DNA of 64,000 nucleotides from Rossellomorea marisflavi (GCF_009806575.1 NZ_CP047095.1:724001-788000); one strand, 5' to 3'. Numbered from the stretch's first letter, positions 18,179-26,722 are shown. The notes: generated by a model from the letters alone, not told the origin. Translations and numbers: made by a program.

Positions 18179-18227
18179 ATCTGTCATTTATGTTTAGTGT
18201 AAACTGTATCTTTTTGAAATGACAGAT
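18179..18227. promoter_or_regulatory. probable MocR operator region, nested inverted repeats
   Basis: Perfect 11-bp inverted repeat ATCTGTCATTT (18179-18189) / AAATGACAGAT (18217-18227) encloses a second one, GTTTA-gtg-TAAAC (18192-18204). It lies between the divergent MocR and EamA starts, the expected position for the regulator. Confidence 0.65.
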
Positions 18228-18262
18228 GTTTTGGATAATGGGGGTGTAAGAGGAGGATATCT

Positions 18263-19159
18263 ATGATTCGAATGTATTATTGGTTTTGTACGTTGGTGTG
18301 GGGATTGAATTTCATCGCTGTCAAAATCCAGGGGGACCTTGTCGCGCCGGAGCTATCGCTGTTTTATCGGCTGGCGCTCACCTGTCTGATGTTCGGAGCC
18401 CTTCTTCTATGGAGACAGCCGGATAAACCGTTGGGAGGTGGGCGCAGGGTGACGGTCTTGCTGTTCGGGGTGTGCAATTTTGCCCTGAGCTATCTTTGTG
18501 TTTACTACGGAACGCTGCAAAGCTCCGCGGCCGTAGTAACGATGATCTTCTCCCTGAAGGTCGTATTCACTCCACTGGCTCTTGCCATTGTTGGGAGGGA
18601 ATCTGTATCGGGTCGGATTGCCGTGGGTGGCGCAATGGGGATCGGGGCGGTGTTCGTCCTGTTGTATCCGACGCTTGTCCACCATCCGGAATCCCTGTCG
18701 ATGAGTGGCTTGGGGCTCGCTCTTGCGGGGACCATCATCACATCCATCGGCGATGTGTGCTCTGCCATCAATGCCGACAGGGGAGTCGACCCGGTCTACG
18801 CCAATGCGTTCGGGTTCCTTGTGGCAGGCGCCGTGATAGGAGGATTTGTATGGGGCAAAGGGGTTCCCTTATCCCTGCCGCCCTCCATTCACTATTGGTC
18901 TTCACTCCTGTACCTATCCGTATGCGCGTCATTCTTTGCCTGGCTGTTTTATTTGAAACTGATCAAGGAGATCGGCGGGGCGAGAAGCGGATACATGGTG
19001 GCCCTGTTTCCTGCGATTGGAGGGATTGCATCGGTCATGATCGGTGAATCTCCCCTGACCCCGTACCTTGTGATCGGATGCAGTTTGTCATGTGCAGGTG
19101 CCTTTATGGCGTTAAAAGGAAAACATATGAAGGAGGAACAAACATGGATATCAACATAA
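18263..19159 (+). CDS. EamA/DMT-family transporter
   Basis: 298 residues, ten predicted membrane helices in two EamA repeats, as in amino acid or metabolite exporters. The first repeat starts WFCTLVWGLNFIAVKIQ; the second begins near LGLALAGTIITSIGDVCSAI. ATG follows GAGGAGGATATCT. Divergent from the MocR regulator and overlapping the GNAT gene by 16 bases, so the transporter and acetyltransferase form an operon. Possibly export plus acetylation of one toxic compound (inference). Confidence 0.87.
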   Translation: MIRMYYWFCTLVWGLNFIAVKIQGDLVAPELSLFYRLALTCLMFGALLLWRQPDKPLGGGRRVTVLLFGVCNFALSYLCVYYGTLQSSAAVVTMIFSLKVVFTPLALAIVGRESVSGRIAVGGAMGIGAVFVLLYPTLVHHPESLSMSGLGLALAGTIITSIGDVCSAINADRGVDPVYANAFGFLVAGAVIGGFVWGKGVPLSLPPSIHYWSSLLYLSVCASFFAWLFYLKLIKEIGGARSGYMVALFPAIGGIASVMIGESPLTPYLVIGCSLSCAGAFMALKGKHMKEEQTWIST

Positions 19160-19572
19160 GGGAACTTCACACTGTGGAAGAATGGACGCACTCATTTGAG
19201 GTGATGAAGGCATTGAGGACAGATCTGACGCTAGAGAGCTATCTGAGTCTTAGACAGGTCATGACCCAGGAGGGCTATCAGCTATTCGGTCTCTATGCAG
19301 AAGGTGAGCTTGTCTGTCTTGCGGGAATCAAGCTTTGCACCAATTTTTACAATGGTCGTCACGTGTTCATCTATGACCTGGTCACCCGTCCCGATCACCG
19401 GTCCCACGGCTACGGGGAGAGACTGCTCACGTACATCCATGACTATGGGCGTGAACAGGGAGCAGCATTGGTGGCGTTGGAATCAGGGGTGAAGAGGAAG
19501 GATGCTCACCGCTTTTATGAAGAGAGAATGGGATATACAAGGCGGAGTTATTCATTTAGGAAAGAGATATGA
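19144..19572 (+). CDS. GNAT family N-acetyltransferase
   Basis: 142 residues. Acetyl-CoA binding motif A is seen at VFIYDLVTRPDHRSHGYGERLLTYIHDYG and motif B at RFYEERMGY. Starts inside the EamA gene with AAGGAGGA six bases before ATG, so strongly coupled to it. Substrate unknown; its placement behind a MocR-regulated exporter suggests a small amine or amino acid. Confidence 0.88.
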   Translation: MDINIRELHTVEEWTHSFEVMKALRTDLTLESYLSLRQVMTQEGYQLFGLYAEGELVCLAGIKLCTNFYNGRHVFIYDLVTRPDHRSHGYGERLLTYIHDYGREQGAALVALESGVKRKDAHRFYEERMGYTRRSYSFRKEI

Positions 19573-19675
19573 TCAAGTTTCAAAGGAATGTGAGGAAATG
19601 TGTCGAACTGTATAATTAAGTAAAAAATGGTGATTGGAAGCATATCTTTATTGAAAACGGAAACGGGGTGGAGAG

Positions 19676-20095
19676 GTGAAAAAGCTCATACTCATCTTTT
19701 TCCTATTTAACACATGGATCCTGAGCGGTTGCGGTGATCGTGAAGGAGAATTGTGGGTGTGGGAAACAGTTCAATTCGAGGAAACATCGTACCCTACTTA
19801 TATGAAGATCAACTTCGAACTCCGACATCCTAAAAAGGAGGCCACCCTGGATTCTGTCCAGGTGAATCATATGGAGACGGCGAGAGCCTATATCATCAAC
19901 GATGAAGGAAAGAACTGGCCTGAGAGTTATGAAAGAACAAAACTTGCTGACCTCCCGTATACCATCAAGAGCGGAGAGCGCTACTCCATTGTCCTAGTAT
20001 CGGAAGGGGAAGGGTTCAGTGAGTTGGAACAGGCTGATTTTCATTTTAAGATAGGATCAAAAGAGGTTACCCATGTGTACGAAACCAATCCTTAG
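19676..20095 (+). CDS. lipoprotein of unknown function
   Basis: 139 residues from GTG. Signal peptide with lipobox LSGC near residue 19, then a beta-rich domain (SYPTYMKINFELRHPKKEATLDSV; YSIVLVSEGEGF). Surface-anchored small lipoprotein; no family recognised. The next gene begins 12 bases after its stop, so cotranscription with the GNAT protein is likely. Confidence 0.7.
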   Translation: MKKLILIFFLFNTWILSGCGDREGELWVWETVQFEETSYPTYMKINFELRHPKKEATLDSVQVNHMETARAYIINDEGKNWPESYERTKLADLPYTIKSGERYSIVLVSEGEGFSELEQADFHFKIGSKEVTHVYETNP

Positions 20096-20107
20096 GGGTG
20101 TGTGCTG

Positions 20108-20965
20108 ATGCAAAAGTTCCTCGAAGCTATTTCAACTTTCATTGCCCTTGCCAACCAAAAAGCTGAACACCACGTAGGTTATTGTGGGGATATGCAGGAA
20201 GAGATCCTCCACACACTTTCTCATGAATTTTCAGACCTTCCGGCAAGAGAATCCTTTGCTGCCAAACATGAAAACGGCACCATCATCGGGGTGCTGGGGG
20301 CGGATGTTGATCTGGGGGACGGAACAGCAGAGCTTTGGGGTCCGTTTGTAAAAGAAGGACAGCCAGTTGAGCTTGCTTTGGAACTGTGGGAGGACCTTAC
20401 AATGCGGTTAGGTGACAAGGCCCACACCTACTATGGGTTCTATAATGCACAGAATACCCTGGCGAGGAATTTCATGTGTAGGGTGGAAGCCTGTAAGGGA
20501 AGTCAGCACTTGATCATGCATGCCTCAAAGCAAAAAGGTGTGAAGGTTGATTCCAGGGTCTACGAATTGAGTCCGGAAAGGCATGCGTCCTTCATCAAAC
20601 TGCATGACGAAGCGTTTCCGGAAACGTACATGAGCGGTCTCGATATTCTCAAACGCCTTGATCACGAGCATAAAGTGTTCGCAGTGGAATCGGAAGCCGG
20701 AATAAAGGGATACGCCTATGTGAAGGGCAAACCCACTTATAATGAAGGAACGATTGAATTCATCGCAGTCGATCCGGCTGAAAGGCAACAAGGGATCGGG
20801 ACGGCTCTGACGAAGACGGCCCTGGCATTTTTGCAAGACGAGCTTGGAATCCAAACGGTCAGCATGACGGTGGATGCTGGGCATGAGCAGGCCATTCGTC
20901 TTTATGGGAGAGCAGGGTTTGAGGTAGTTCACCGGATGGAGTACTACGTGGTGCGGGTGACATAA
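20108..20965 (+). CDS. two-domain GNAT N-acetyltransferase
   Basis: About 285 residues. The C-terminal domain is a clear GNAT fold: FIAVDPAERQQGIGTALTKTALAFL (acetyl-CoA loop) and AIRLYGRAGFEVVHRMEYY. The N-terminal half resembles a degenerate GNAT domain (TIIGVLGADVDLGDGTAELWGPFV), as in tandem GNAT enzymes such as MshD-like proteins. ATG 20108 and GTG 20102 are both possible; AGGGGT precedes them. Confidence 0.8.
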   Translation: MQKFLEAISTFIALANQKAEHHVGYCGDMQEEILHTLSHEFSDLPARESFAAKHENGTIIGVLGADVDLGDGTAELWGPFVKEGQPVELALELWEDLTMRLGDKAHTYYGFYNAQNTLARNFMCRVEACKGSQHLIMHASKQKGVKVDSRVYELSPERHASFIKLHDEAFPETYMSGLDILKRLDHEHKVFAVESEAGIKGYAYVKGKPTYNEGTIEFIAVDPAERQQGIGTALTKTALAFLQDELGIQTVSMTVDAGHEQAIRLYGRAGFEVVHRMEYYVVRVT

Positions 20966-20978
20966 ATGGAACCGAGAA

Positions 20979-21005
20979 GGATCACTCCAGTGAGTGATTC
21001 TTTTT
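20979..21005 (+). terminator. intrinsic terminator
   Basis: Stem GGATCACTC / GAGTGATTC (one G-U) with a short loop and T5 tail. Confidence 0.85.
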
Positions 21006-21086
21006 ATGTGCGAAAAAAATTCAGCAAGATGTGTAACGAATCGGTGTGATCTTGGATACATGAAGGAGCAGGCAAAAAGGGGGGAC

Positions 21087-21584
21087 ATGGTGGAACGGGA
21101 GGACATTTACGGAAACTACGCAGATTTTATTTATCGGTACATCATGACGCTGACACATAATAGCCATGCAGCAGAGGAATTGACCCAGGAAACATTCTAT
21201 CAAGCGATGAAGTCGCTTGATTCGTTTGATGAAGGCAAGTCGAAGTTGTCGACCTGGTTATGCGCAATTGCCCGCAATGTATGGCTTCAGGAAGTCAACC
21301 GGGAGAAGAAGCGGATACGCTTGGCAGACAGGCTGAAAGTGGAGGAGGCCGGCTTCCATCATGTGGAGGAGGAACTCCTTAAGGGAGAGGCAAAGGTCGA
21401 ATTCTTCAAGCGGGTACGGGGGCTGGATGAGAAGAAGCGTGAAATCCTCTATCTCAGACTTCTGGGAGAGTTATCGTTCAAGGAAATCGGGACCGTCTTC
21501 GGTGAATCGGAAAATTGGGCGCGCGTCACCTTTTATCGGGCGAAACAAGAGATGAGAAAGGGAGTGAAACGAGATGAATCATGA
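21087..21584 (+). CDS. ECF-type RNA polymerase sigma factor
   Basis: About 165 residues. Region 2: DFIYRYIMTLTHNSHAAEELTQETFYQAMKSL and TWLCAIARNVWLQEVNREKKR; region 4: LSFKEIGTVFGESENWARVTFYRAKQEMRKG. ATG 21087 follows a G6 tract preceded by AAA; the upstream in-frame ATG 21060 has no site. The following gene overlaps it and encodes a zinc-finger anti-sigma factor. TGTAAC at 21033-21038, between the terminator and the start, may belong to an autoregulated ECF promoter, but the -10 is unclear. Confidence 0.88.
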   Translation: MVEREDIYGNYADFIYRYIMTLTHNSHAAEELTQETFYQAMKSLDSFDEGKSKLSTWLCAIARNVWLQEVNREKKRIRLADRLKVEEAGFHHVEEELLKGEAKVEFFKRVRGLDEKKREILYLRLLGELSFKEIGTVFGESENWARVTFYRAKQEMRKGVKRDES

Positions 21585-22254
21585 GGTATTCAAGGATCTT
21601 GTGCCGAACTATTTGGAACACTTGACGAGCGATGAGACCCGGCGACTGATGGAGGCCCATATGGAATCATGCCCTGAGTGCAGGGAGTACCTGGAGGACA
21701 TGAGGGAAGAGGGTATGGGCCGTCAGGTTGAACAGCGCACCGCCGAACGAAAGCAGATTGATTATCTTAAGACGGTACGATCGAAAAATAAGAAGAGGAT
21801 CATCGTGGTGATTGCATCCATGCTGGGTTTGTTCGTGATTTTGGCAGTGGTGAACCATATCCTGTTTGTCTCAATGTGGATTGCGGATCAGGGGAATGTT
21901 GACACCACTATCCAGAAGGATCGGTCAAGCATCACCATGACCTTTAAGTCAAAAAAAGATGACCGCTACCTCCTTGCAATACAAAATGAACTGAATCAGC
22001 CTTATACAGATGAGATCATCATCTATGAAAGCTGGGATCTTATCCCGCCACCGTCTTGGCTTCCATATGGTGAGATTTCTGATCAATTCAGAGATGGGGT
22101 TTCTGTCACGTATACATTCGCCGACAAAGATACCCTGATCCTCAACGACGGAAAGAAGATTAAACTGACGGATGACGATAAGGTCACAGTCCGTTATGAC
22201 GGTCGAACAGAGGAGATTCGATTGAAGGATCTGTTTAACGGGAAGAAGGAATGA
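21574..22254 (+). CDS. zinc-finger anti-sigma factor, membrane-anchored
   Basis: 226 residues. The N-terminus carries the ZAS motif His29-x3-Cys33-x2-Cys36 (AHMESCPECREYL) that holds the sigma factor at the membrane. One membrane helix (IIVVIASMLGLFVILAVVNHILF, about 70-92) is followed by an extracytoplasmic sensor region of unknown fold. Overlaps the sigma gene by 11 bases, as expected for a coupled pair. Signal inactivation probably goes through regulated proteolysis or redox/zinc changes, not visible here. Confidence 0.87.
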   Translation: MNHEVFKDLVPNYLEHLTSDETRRLMEAHMESCPECREYLEDMREEGMGRQVEQRTAERKQIDYLKTVRSKNKKRIIVVIASMLGLFVILAVVNHILFVSMWIADQGNVDTTIQKDRSSITMTFKSKKDDRYLLAIQNELNQPYTDEIIIYESWDLIPPPSWLPYGEISDQFRDGVSVTYTFADKDTLILNDGKKIKLTDDDKVTVRYDGRTEEIRLKDLFNGKKE

Positions 22255-22332
22255 CGTTTTGAAACATGTAATGTAAATAATTACTTTTATGGTAATTTTA
22301 AAAGAAAGGATTTTGATGGAGGAGGCGCCTAG

Positions 22333-22842
22333 ATGAAAAGGATATCGGCCTTATGTTTGTTCCTACTGCTCATGCTGTCAGCCTGCAGCACCCAAACCCT
22401 GGAGCAATCCATGAAGGAAGTCGATTCTACCAATCTTTCAGACGAATCCATCGGTGGACTGAAAGTGGGCACTTTTCTCCGGGAAGAGCCGGGATTCAAG
22501 GGGTATGAATCAAACGGTGAATACGACAGGAATTACAATCAGTATACAAACGGAAAGCTTGATGTAAGTGTGGATAAGGAGACGGATGAAATCCTTGCTG
22601 TCGGGGTGATCAAAGGTGGAACGGGTTCAACGACAGCTCATATCGGGCTGGGTTCTTCACTCGACGAAGTCACTTCGGCCTATGGTGAGGATTATTTTTC
22701 ATATACAGATTCAAACCAGGGAATGCAAGAGATCGGGTACGTGGATCATGAGAACAATCTCCTGTTATCTTTCGTGCATGTCGATAATAAAGTGACAGGC
22801 ATGAGCCTGGGGTATGCATTTGATCGACTCATTTGGGAGTGA
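22333..22842 (+). CDS. lipoprotein of unknown function
   Basis: 169 residues. Signal peptide with lipobox LSAC near residue 18. The mature part contains VDSTNLSDESIGGLKVGTF and IGLGSSLDEVTSAYGEDYFSY, reminiscent of domains that report or bind at the cell surface, but no family is recognised. GGAGG precedes the ATG by eight bases. It follows the sigma/anti-sigma pair by 78 bases and could be a target of that sigma factor. Confidence 0.72.
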   Translation: MKRISALCLFLLLMLSACSTQTLEQSMKEVDSTNLSDESIGGLKVGTFLREEPGFKGYESNGEYDRNYNQYTNGKLDVSVDKETDEILAVGVIKGGTGSTTAHIGLGSSLDEVTSAYGEDYFSYTDSNQGMQEIGYVDHENNLLLSFVHVDNKVTGMSLGYAFDRLIWE

Positions 22843-22897
22843 GAAGGAAACGGAGCGGGTGTGTCGAATAACATAGATGAGCAAGTGAGGAGGAAGA

Positions 22898-23332
22898 ATG
22901 GTGAAGACATACAAATTGGAGCAACGCACACCCACCTTGCAAGAATATACACGTCTGTGTGATTCCGTCGGCTGGACGGATTTTATGAATTACGATGCAG
23001 CGGAAACGTCTCTGGTGAACTCATTGTTCTCTGTGGTCATCATGGACCATGAACAGGCAATCGGAATGGGGAGGATCATCGGGGACGGAGCGATCTATTT
23101 TTACATACAGGATATCGTCGTACACCCTGATCATCAGGGGAAGGGCCTTGGGCAGGAGATCATGGGCAGCCTCGTCGGCTACTTGAAGGATCATGCGCCT
23201 GATAAGGCATTTGTCGGATTGTTTGCATCCGGTGGAAAAGAATCGTTTTACGAGAAGTATGATTTCATGGATCATTCCCCGAACATGACTGGGATGTTTA
23301 CGGTGGTGTTGAAGGATGGGCAGGGAGAGTAA
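22898..23332 (+). CDS. GNAT family N-acetyltransferase
   Basis: 144 residues. Acetyl-CoA loop DIVVHPDHQGKGLGQEIMGSLVGYL and C-terminal SFYEKYDFMDHSPNMTGMF are textbook GNAT. AGGAGGAAGA lies before the ATG. Substrate unknown. Closed by a strong terminator. Confidence 0.9.
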   Translation: MVKTYKLEQRTPTLQEYTRLCDSVGWTDFMNYDAAETSLVNSLFSVVIMDHEQAIGMGRIIGDGAIYFYIQDIVVHPDHQGKGLGQEIMGSLVGYLKDHAPDKAFVGLFASGGKESFYEKYDFMDHSPNMTGMFTVVLKDGQGE

Positions 23333-23370
23333 GCCTGAATGAAAGACTTTTCACTTATAAGTTGATAAAA

Positions 23371-23405
23371 GCGAAGAGCATCCGTGATGCTCTTCGCTTT
23401 CATTT
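23371..23405 (+). terminator. strong intrinsic terminator
   Basis: Perfect 12-bp stem GCGAAGAGCATC / GATGCTCTTCGC, three-base loop, T-rich tail. It ends about 20 bases before the next gene's start. Confidence 0.85.
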
Positions 23406-23425
23406 TAAGAAGGGGGAGCGGGGCA

Positions 23426-23926
23426 TTGAAACTCGAGTCCTATTATTCAAGGATTGCACAGATGATTTCGGAGATGATTGTGGAGGAATGGACTGAAGTG
23501 AAAGTGTTTGTAGAAGATGACGGTCTTAAGTTTTTCTTTTTCTACTATCTATCCGAAGAAACAAAAGAGTGGATAAGTGGTTCTGACATTGTTGAACGAT
23601 TCGATATGAACGAGGAATATCATGAACAGTTTGAAGACGAATTGTCATTTTGCATCAGTGACTTTAAAAAGGAGTATGAAACGGAATTTGGTGACGCTTG
23701 GACATGCTTTCAAATGAGTTTTTTACCTGATGGTAGGTTTGACGTCTCATATTATTATGAAAAAAACCCCTTTGGTCCAATTGTCACAGGGATTGCCTGG
23801 GAATATGAACACTTGGGAATAAAACAGGGGAATGATCCGTTTTATCAAAAGTTGTTAAAGGAATATCTGGATTCTAAGGCTCAAGGAAAATCATATCCGT
23901 TTTTGAGTCCCATTAAGCTGAGGTGA
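23426..23926 (+). CDS. yezG: YezG-family (DUF600) immunity protein, orphan
   Basis: About 166 residues, acidic and cytosolic. Sequence features match the YezG immunity family: the N-terminus LESYYSRIAQMISEMIVEEWTEVKVF, the FFFYY strand, and the C-terminal YYEKNPF. In B. subtilis YezG neutralises the LXG toxin YeeF encoded just upstream. Here no toxin is adjacent; the upstream gene is an acetyltransferase and a strong terminator stands between. Starts at TTG 23426 behind AGGGGGAG. Probably an orphan immunity gene protecting against a neighbour's toxin. Family assignment is fairly sure, role is inference. Confidence 0.78.
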   Translation: MKLESYYSRIAQMISEMIVEEWTEVKVFVEDDGLKFFFFYYLSEETKEWISGSDIVERFDMNEEYHEQFEDELSFCISDFKKEYETEFGDAWTCFQMSFLPDGRFDVSYYYEKNPFGPIVTGIAWEYEHLGIKQGNDPFYQKLLKEYLDSKAQGKSYPFLSPIKLR

Positions 23927-24111
23927 TGGGTAGATAATGACAACTGATCGAAGCGTCCGTGCAAAATGAAATGGATTTTGGAATCCTCAATCAGGCCACG
24001 CATAATGAAATTTTATAATTCCATAAAAAGGATTTCGGAGATTCCTGTCGAATAATGACAAATGGAATTTAATATCCATATGCGAATATATGAAAAGGAT
24101 GATTGGTGTAT

Positions 24112-25002
24112 ATGAAAAGCTACAGTTGGATGATATCCGCCATCCTTGCTGCCATGGTGGTAGCGGGTTGCGGCAAGGAAGAAAAGGCTCAGACCGAGGA
24201 TAAACCGGAAGTAAAGCAGGAACAAAAGCGGAAGGAGAACCAGTCGGAGCCTGTTGAGGCTGAGGATGAAGAAACCACATCGGATGAGAGTGCGACGGCT
24301 GAACAGGAGGAAAAAAGAGAAGACGAGGAAGCCACTTCTGATGGAGTAGAAGAAGCGACCCTCGACATTTCCGGTTCCTGGGTGGCAAAGGGGAAGGACG
24401 ATGGAGTGAAGAGTAAATGGTTCTTTAACGATGGCGAGCTTGCGGTGAACGAAAAGTACGAGTATGTTTATAAGGTTGAGAAGTATAAGGATCGCCACGG
24501 CTATACGGTGGTGAAGATCATACGTGATGATAACGAAATGACTGCTTTGCTGTTGAAAGGTGAGGGAGATTCCTTGGAAGCCCTGACGTTAGAGGACGAT
24601 TCGTTCGATCAGTACTTTGCAGACGGCACAGTGCCTGATGGCCAGGTGATCGAGTTCCAGCGAGACGGCGCTGCCTGGGATAGTATGGACGAAGCCGTGG
24701 ACCTGTGGGAATTGGTCCATAAGAACAAAGCAAACGAGGTTTCCAAAAATATTTTCTGGGAGAACTATGAGCGTGATCTATGGGAAGTGGTGGAGGAAGG
24801 CACCTCAGGTGATACCATGCTTCTGCATTTCAGCAATATCAGCGGAGCGGGAGGGAGTTTCACCAAGTTTGTGAGCCACGGCGATCGTGTTGAAATCACG
24901 GAATACAACGGCAATGCGTCCTACCCTCAAAATCCTTCTGTCCGCTATACGGTCGAGCGGGCTGACGGGAAAGTGATTGAGATGGAAAATCTGACGCAGT
25001 GA
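24112..25002 (+). CDS. lipoprotein with acidic low-complexity linker
   Basis: About 296 residues. Lipobox VAGC near residue 20 is followed by a roughly 70-residue Glu/Lys/Thr-rich disordered linker, then a folded domain (DISGSWVAKGKDD; NDGELAVNEKYEYVYKV; a C-terminal part with MLLHFSNISGAGGSFTKF). The linker would let the domain reach through the wall. TTG 24103, GTG 24106 and ATG 24112 are in frame; AAAGGAT lies upstream of all. Unknown function. Confidence 0.75.
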   Translation: MKSYSWMISAILAAMVVAGCGKEEKAQTEDKPEVKQEQKRKENQSEPVEAEDEETTSDESATAEQEEKREDEEATSDGVEEATLDISGSWVAKGKDDGVKSKWFFNDGELAVNEKYEYVYKVEKYKDRHGYTVVKIIRDDNEMTALLLKGEGDSLEALTLEDDSFDQYFADGTVPDGQVIEFQRDGAAWDSMDEAVDLWELVHKNKANEVSKNIFWENYERDLWEVVEEGTSGDTMLLHFSNISGAGGSFTKFVSHGDRVEITEYNGNASYPQNPSVRYTVERADGKVIEMENLTQ

Positions 25003-25005
25003 TTC

Positions 25006-25317
25006 TTAAGGTGCAAAAGGAGTCTGCCCGGTGACCAAGAGGACGATGATCAGGATCCAGTAAAAGATAAAGGAAAGGGAAAGAAATAAACCGATGACGG
25101 AGAGAGTCTTTTTCTCCGTTTTTTTGAGGAGTCCAACAATCGAGATGATGCTCCCAATGACCATCAGGCTGAGGGTGATGGAATCCCCAATGGTAGAACC
25201 GGTATTGGCTACCCGTGTCGGGGTGACGAACACGAGGAAGAAGGATGTTACGCCGATGATGAGGGAAAGCCAGCTGATGAAGCCATACGTTTTTGGTGAA
25301 GGGGCTTGTGTTTCCAT
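25006..25317 (-). CDS. small three-helix membrane protein
   Basis: 103 residues with three hydrophobic segments (FISWLSLIIGVTSFFLVFV; DSITLSLMVIGSIISIVGLL; VIGLFLSLSFIFYWILIIVLLV). Start METQAPSPK chosen because AAAGGAAGTGA precedes it; a longer reading would begin upstream without a site. Converges on the lipoprotein gene, leaving only three bases between stops. Looks like the small DUF4190-like family, but I am not sure. Confidence 0.7.
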   Translation of the reverse strand: METQAPSPKTYGFISWLSLIIGVTSFFLVFVTPTRVANTGSTIGDSITLSLMVIGSIISIVGLLKKTEKKTLSVIGLFLSLSFIFYWILIIVLLVTGQTPFAP

Positions 25318-25415
25318 TTTGGTCACTTCCTTTAAAAGAGAGTGTGTTGGAATGATTATAACATATTTTGGTAAAAACACATGAAAATATATAGAAAAGG
25401 GGGAGGAAAGGCATC

Positions 25416-25520
25416 ATGAGCCTCGTACACCTACCCAAAAGCAGAAAATGGAGGTGCGGCACAGCATAAATCCCTTTGGCATGAGCATCAGGCAATGAGA
25501 TCTTTAAAGGCATATGACTC
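25416..25520 (+). pseudogene. decayed copy of the HD-hydrolase gene found at 33704
   Basis: The stretch 25416-25468 matches 33725-33775 at most positions (catcatgAgCCTCgTaCACCTA, CCCAAAAGC, AtGGAGgTGCGGCACAGC), with one base missing that puts it out of frame; it stops after 17 codons. A further piece near 25476 (TTTGGCATGAG, AGGCAA) resembles the later TGTGGCATGAG..AGGCAA of the same gene, so the middle has been deleted. An intact-looking ribosome binding site (GGGGGAGGAAAGG) sits before it. A relic of a duplication with decay. Confidence 0.65.
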
Positions 25521-25605
25521 CGTGACGGTGAGCACACTTTATATCATCGACTTTGGAATAATGAAAATAATTACCCGGAACTACCTGAGTATATACATCT
25601 ATAGA

Positions 25606-25617
25606 GAAACGTTTCCA
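25606..25617. promoter_or_regulatory. LacI-type operator upstream of the regulator gene
   Basis: GAAACGTTTCCA, same core as the two operators at 26668 and 26723; suggests autoregulation. Confidence 0.65.
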
Positions 25618-25649
25618 CATATGATATGCTTGTGGGTGAGGTGATAGAA

Positions 25650-26618
25650 TTGGCAACGATTAAAGATGTAGCGAAATTGGCCGGTGTCGGCATCGGGACA
25701 GCTTCGCGTGTGATCAATAAATCCGGATATGCTAGTGAAGAGACGGTGAAAAAGGTTGAAGATGCCATTCAGAAGCTTGGGTATGTTCCAAATGAAACGG
25801 CCAGGGCCTTTGTTGCCCAGGACAGTAAGCTTGTAGCATTATTCCTTCCGTCCATCCACCATGCATTTTTCTCAGAACTTGCTTTCTATATCGAAGATGA
25901 GCTGGATAAGAGAGGATATCGACTGGTCCTCTGTAATTCAACGGGTAAAATCGATAAAGAAATCAGGTACATCAATATGTTGAAGCAAAATAAGGTTTCG
26001 GGGATCATTGGGATTTCGTATAACCGCATCGAAGAAGAAATTACGAGTTCCATGCCGCTGGTGTTTGTCGATCGGCATATTGGTGACATTCCTTATGTTT
26101 CAAGTGATAACTATGGTGGTGGGAAAATGGCGTTTCGGATCTTGCGTGATTCCGGATGCACCAAGCCAGCTTTCATCGGGACTTACTCTAAAACCATTGT
26201 GACAGAAGTGGAAAAAAGAAGGAGTGGATTTCAGGATGGAGCGGCTGAAAGTGGCATAGATCCTGTTATATTCATCGAACAGGATCCGATTAAGAATCAA
26301 ACAGCCTTTCTCCATCAATTCCTGAAGAAGCATCCGGACGTCGACGGGGTGCTGGTAGAAAATGATATGATGGCTATGGAATTGGTTCAAATTGCACGTG
26401 AGAAGGGGATCAACATTCCAGAAGAACTTTCAGTCATCGGATACGATGGACTTCAGACTTATGCTACGTTCGCGCCGCGTTTATCAACCATCAGACAGCC
26501 TGTAGAGCTGATGGGGAGGAGCCTTGTAGACCTTGTCATCAAACGGATGAAAGGAATTCAAGTGACGCCGGCCGTCCATCCTGTAGAATACTTAAACGGA
26601 GAGACAACAAAATCGTAA
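25650..26618 (+). CDS. LacI-family regulator of the fructan operon
   Basis: About 322 residues. N-terminal LacI HTH (ATIKDVAKLAGVGIGTASRVINKSGYASEETVKKV) and hinge helix YVPNETARAF, then a periplasmic-binding-protein-like sensor (VALFLPSIHHAFFSELAFYIEDEL; VFVDRHIGDIPYVSSDNYGGGKMA). The TTG at 25650 gives the usual LATIKDVAK start after GAGGTGAT. One operator copy lies upstream and two downstream in front of the transport operon, so it probably represses itself and the transporter, released by a fructo-oligosaccharide or derivative (inference). Confidence 0.9.
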   Translation: MATIKDVAKLAGVGIGTASRVINKSGYASEETVKKVEDAIQKLGYVPNETARAFVAQDSKLVALFLPSIHHAFFSELAFYIEDELDKRGYRLVLCNSTGKIDKEIRYINMLKQNKVSGIIGISYNRIEEEITSSMPLVFVDRHIGDIPYVSSDNYGGGKMAFRILRDSGCTKPAFIGTYSKTIVTEVEKRRSGFQDGAAESGIDPVIFIEQDPIKNQTAFLHQFLKKHPDVDGVLVENDMMAMELVQIAREKGINIPEELSVIGYDGLQTYATFAPRLSTIRQPVELMGRSLVDLVIKRMKGIQVTPAVHPVEYLNGETTKS

Positions 26619-26627
26619 AAAAAATGA

Positions 26628-26656
26628 TTGACTGAAAAGAAAGCGTTTACTATACT
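26628..26656 (+). promoter_or_regulatory. sigma-A promoter of the fructan operon with overlapping cre-like site
   Basis: TTGACT (26628-26633), 17-base spacer, TATACT (26651-26656). The spacer and -10 contain AAGAAAGCGTTTACTA (26637-26652), matching the CcpA cre consensus except at two positions; catabolite repression is expected. Confidence 0.82.
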
Positions 26657-26667
26657 AAACGTATAGA

Positions 26668-26681
26668 TGGAAACATTTCCA
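26668..26681. promoter_or_regulatory. LacI-type operator O1
   Basis: Perfect palindrome TGGAAACATTTCCA just downstream of the predicted transcription start. Confidence 0.85.
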
Positions 26682-26722
26682 TATGACAGAACGGGGCCTT
26701 GCCCTTTTCTTATTAATCTTTG

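Noticed and set aside
24518-24733. Antisense ORF in the lipoprotein gene at 24112
   Set aside because: No start site; composition is a shadow of the sense strand.
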